Shown: piece by piece, positions 6,846 through 7,043 of the stretch | Layout of the letters: every line of letters begins with the position of its first letter | How positions within the stretch are numbered: the first letter of the stretch is position 1 | NCBI GenBank assembly: GCA_018899075.1 | Contig: JAHIIS010000041.1 | Span: 1-7,043 of the forward strand | From: Candidatus Omnitrophota bacterium | GTDB taxonomy: Bacteria; Omnitrophota; Gorgyraeia; JAFGHF01 | Length of the DNA: 7,043 nucleotides | Direction of reading: 5' to 3' | Translations under genes and position numbers: made by a program | The notes under the pieces: generated by a model | The model's input: only the letters and a program-made list of their open reading frames with translations | Told to the model about the DNA's origin: nothing | Database searches by the model: none

Positions 6846-7043
6846 TTTTTCACCTTGATAAAATTCTTCAGGATTTTCTTCCCTTCTTTAGTCAGGATTG
6901 ATTCCGGGTGAAACTGCAGCCCCCACACAGGGAAATCCCGGTGTTTTAAGCCCATAATCTCTTTATCTTCGGTCCGGGCAATTACTTCTAAGCATGCGGG
7001 CAAATTCCTGCTCTGCACTATAAGTGAGTGATAACGCGTAGCA
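6842..7043 (-). CDS. trpG: Anthranilate synthase glutamine amidotransferase subunit, C-terminal 66 residues only (5' end beyond the right edge)
   Basis: Reading the minus strand from the right edge gives an open frame of 66 codons ending in TGA at 6844-6842. It begins ATRYHSL and contains [13 protein letters not shown] (39-51 of the visible part). The HPE in that motif holds the His and Glu of the Cys-His-Glu triad of class I (TrpG/PabA) amidotransferases. The nucleophilic cysteine and oxyanion loop lie outside the window. The subunit hydrolyses glutamine and feeds ammonia to TrpE, which makes anthranilate from chorismate. The protein could in principle also serve aminodeoxychorismate synthase (PabA), as in bacteria with a shared subunit. 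Its place directly before trpD, with an ATGA overlap, favours TrpG. The frame is not fused to trpD. Confidence 0.93.
   Translation of the reverse strand, partial: ATRYHSLIVQSRNLPACLEVIARTEDKEIMGLKHRDFPVWGLQFHPESILTKEGKKILKNFIKVKK
6851..6856 (-). promoter_or_regulatory. Ribosome binding site of trpD
   Basis: AAGGTG on the minus strand, 5 nt before the trpD ATG (6845) and within the last codons of trpG. It supports the annotated start at the ATGA overlap. Confidence 0.65.

Noticed and set aside
6298..6858. A 186-codon open frame on the plus strand opposite trpD, and similar long plus-strand frames at 1841-2290, 1038-1400 and 2392-2736
   Set aside because: They are antisense to genes with complete family motifs, their translations match no family I know, and they have no supporting context. 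They are by-products of codon bias in the real genes.

Overview
The window is densely packed with bacterial genes. Every recognisable gene lies on the minus strand, so transcription runs from high to low coordinates. In that direction the order is trpG (3' end only, running off the right edge), trpD, trpC, trpF, trpB, trpA, a mannose-1-phosphate guanylyltransferase gene, ruvX/yqgF, and an M16 zinc-protease gene that runs off the left edge. No rRNA, tRNA, CRISPR array, insertion sequence, phage gene or defence system is visible.

Positions 2466-7043 hold a tryptophan operon in the order GDCFBA, with each enzyme as a separate polypeptide (no trpGD or trpCF fusion). Together these genes encode the route from chorismate through anthranilate, phosphoribosyl-anthranilate, CdRP and indole-glycerol phosphate to tryptophan; trpE and the operon promoter presumably lie beyond the right edge. 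The key active-site residues I looked for are present in all six. The run continues without a gap into a GDP-mannose-forming enzyme (1384-2469) and RuvX, the presumed 16S rRNA-processing nuclease (950-1384). All seven junctions from trpG to ruvX are overlapping or abutting: 4 nt, 0, 7 nt, 4 nt, 4 nt, 4 nt, 1 nt. This implies one polycistronic, translationally coupled transcript.

The only real intergenic space is at 858-949, between ruvX and the protease gene. It is filled by a palindromic interspersed repeat of about 90 bp (879-969) built from units of the type GTCATTGCGAGGAGC / GACGAAGCAATC. The repeat supplies the last codons and stop of ruvX and contains an in-frame alternative ATG for the protease gene. 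A second, much smaller repeat, four 7-bp units at 1968-1995, lies inside the guanylyltransferase gene and seems to lengthen one surface loop.

The organism is a bacterium with near-balanced base composition, Lys/Arg-rich proteins and strongly overlapping genes. The dispersed repeat type and general protein style recall candidate phyla such as Omnitrophota, known mainly from metagenomes, but this is a low-to-moderate confidence impression. I found no convincing undescribed system. The points worth a second look are the repeat at the ruvX/protease boundary and the extension of the trp operon into unrelated genes.
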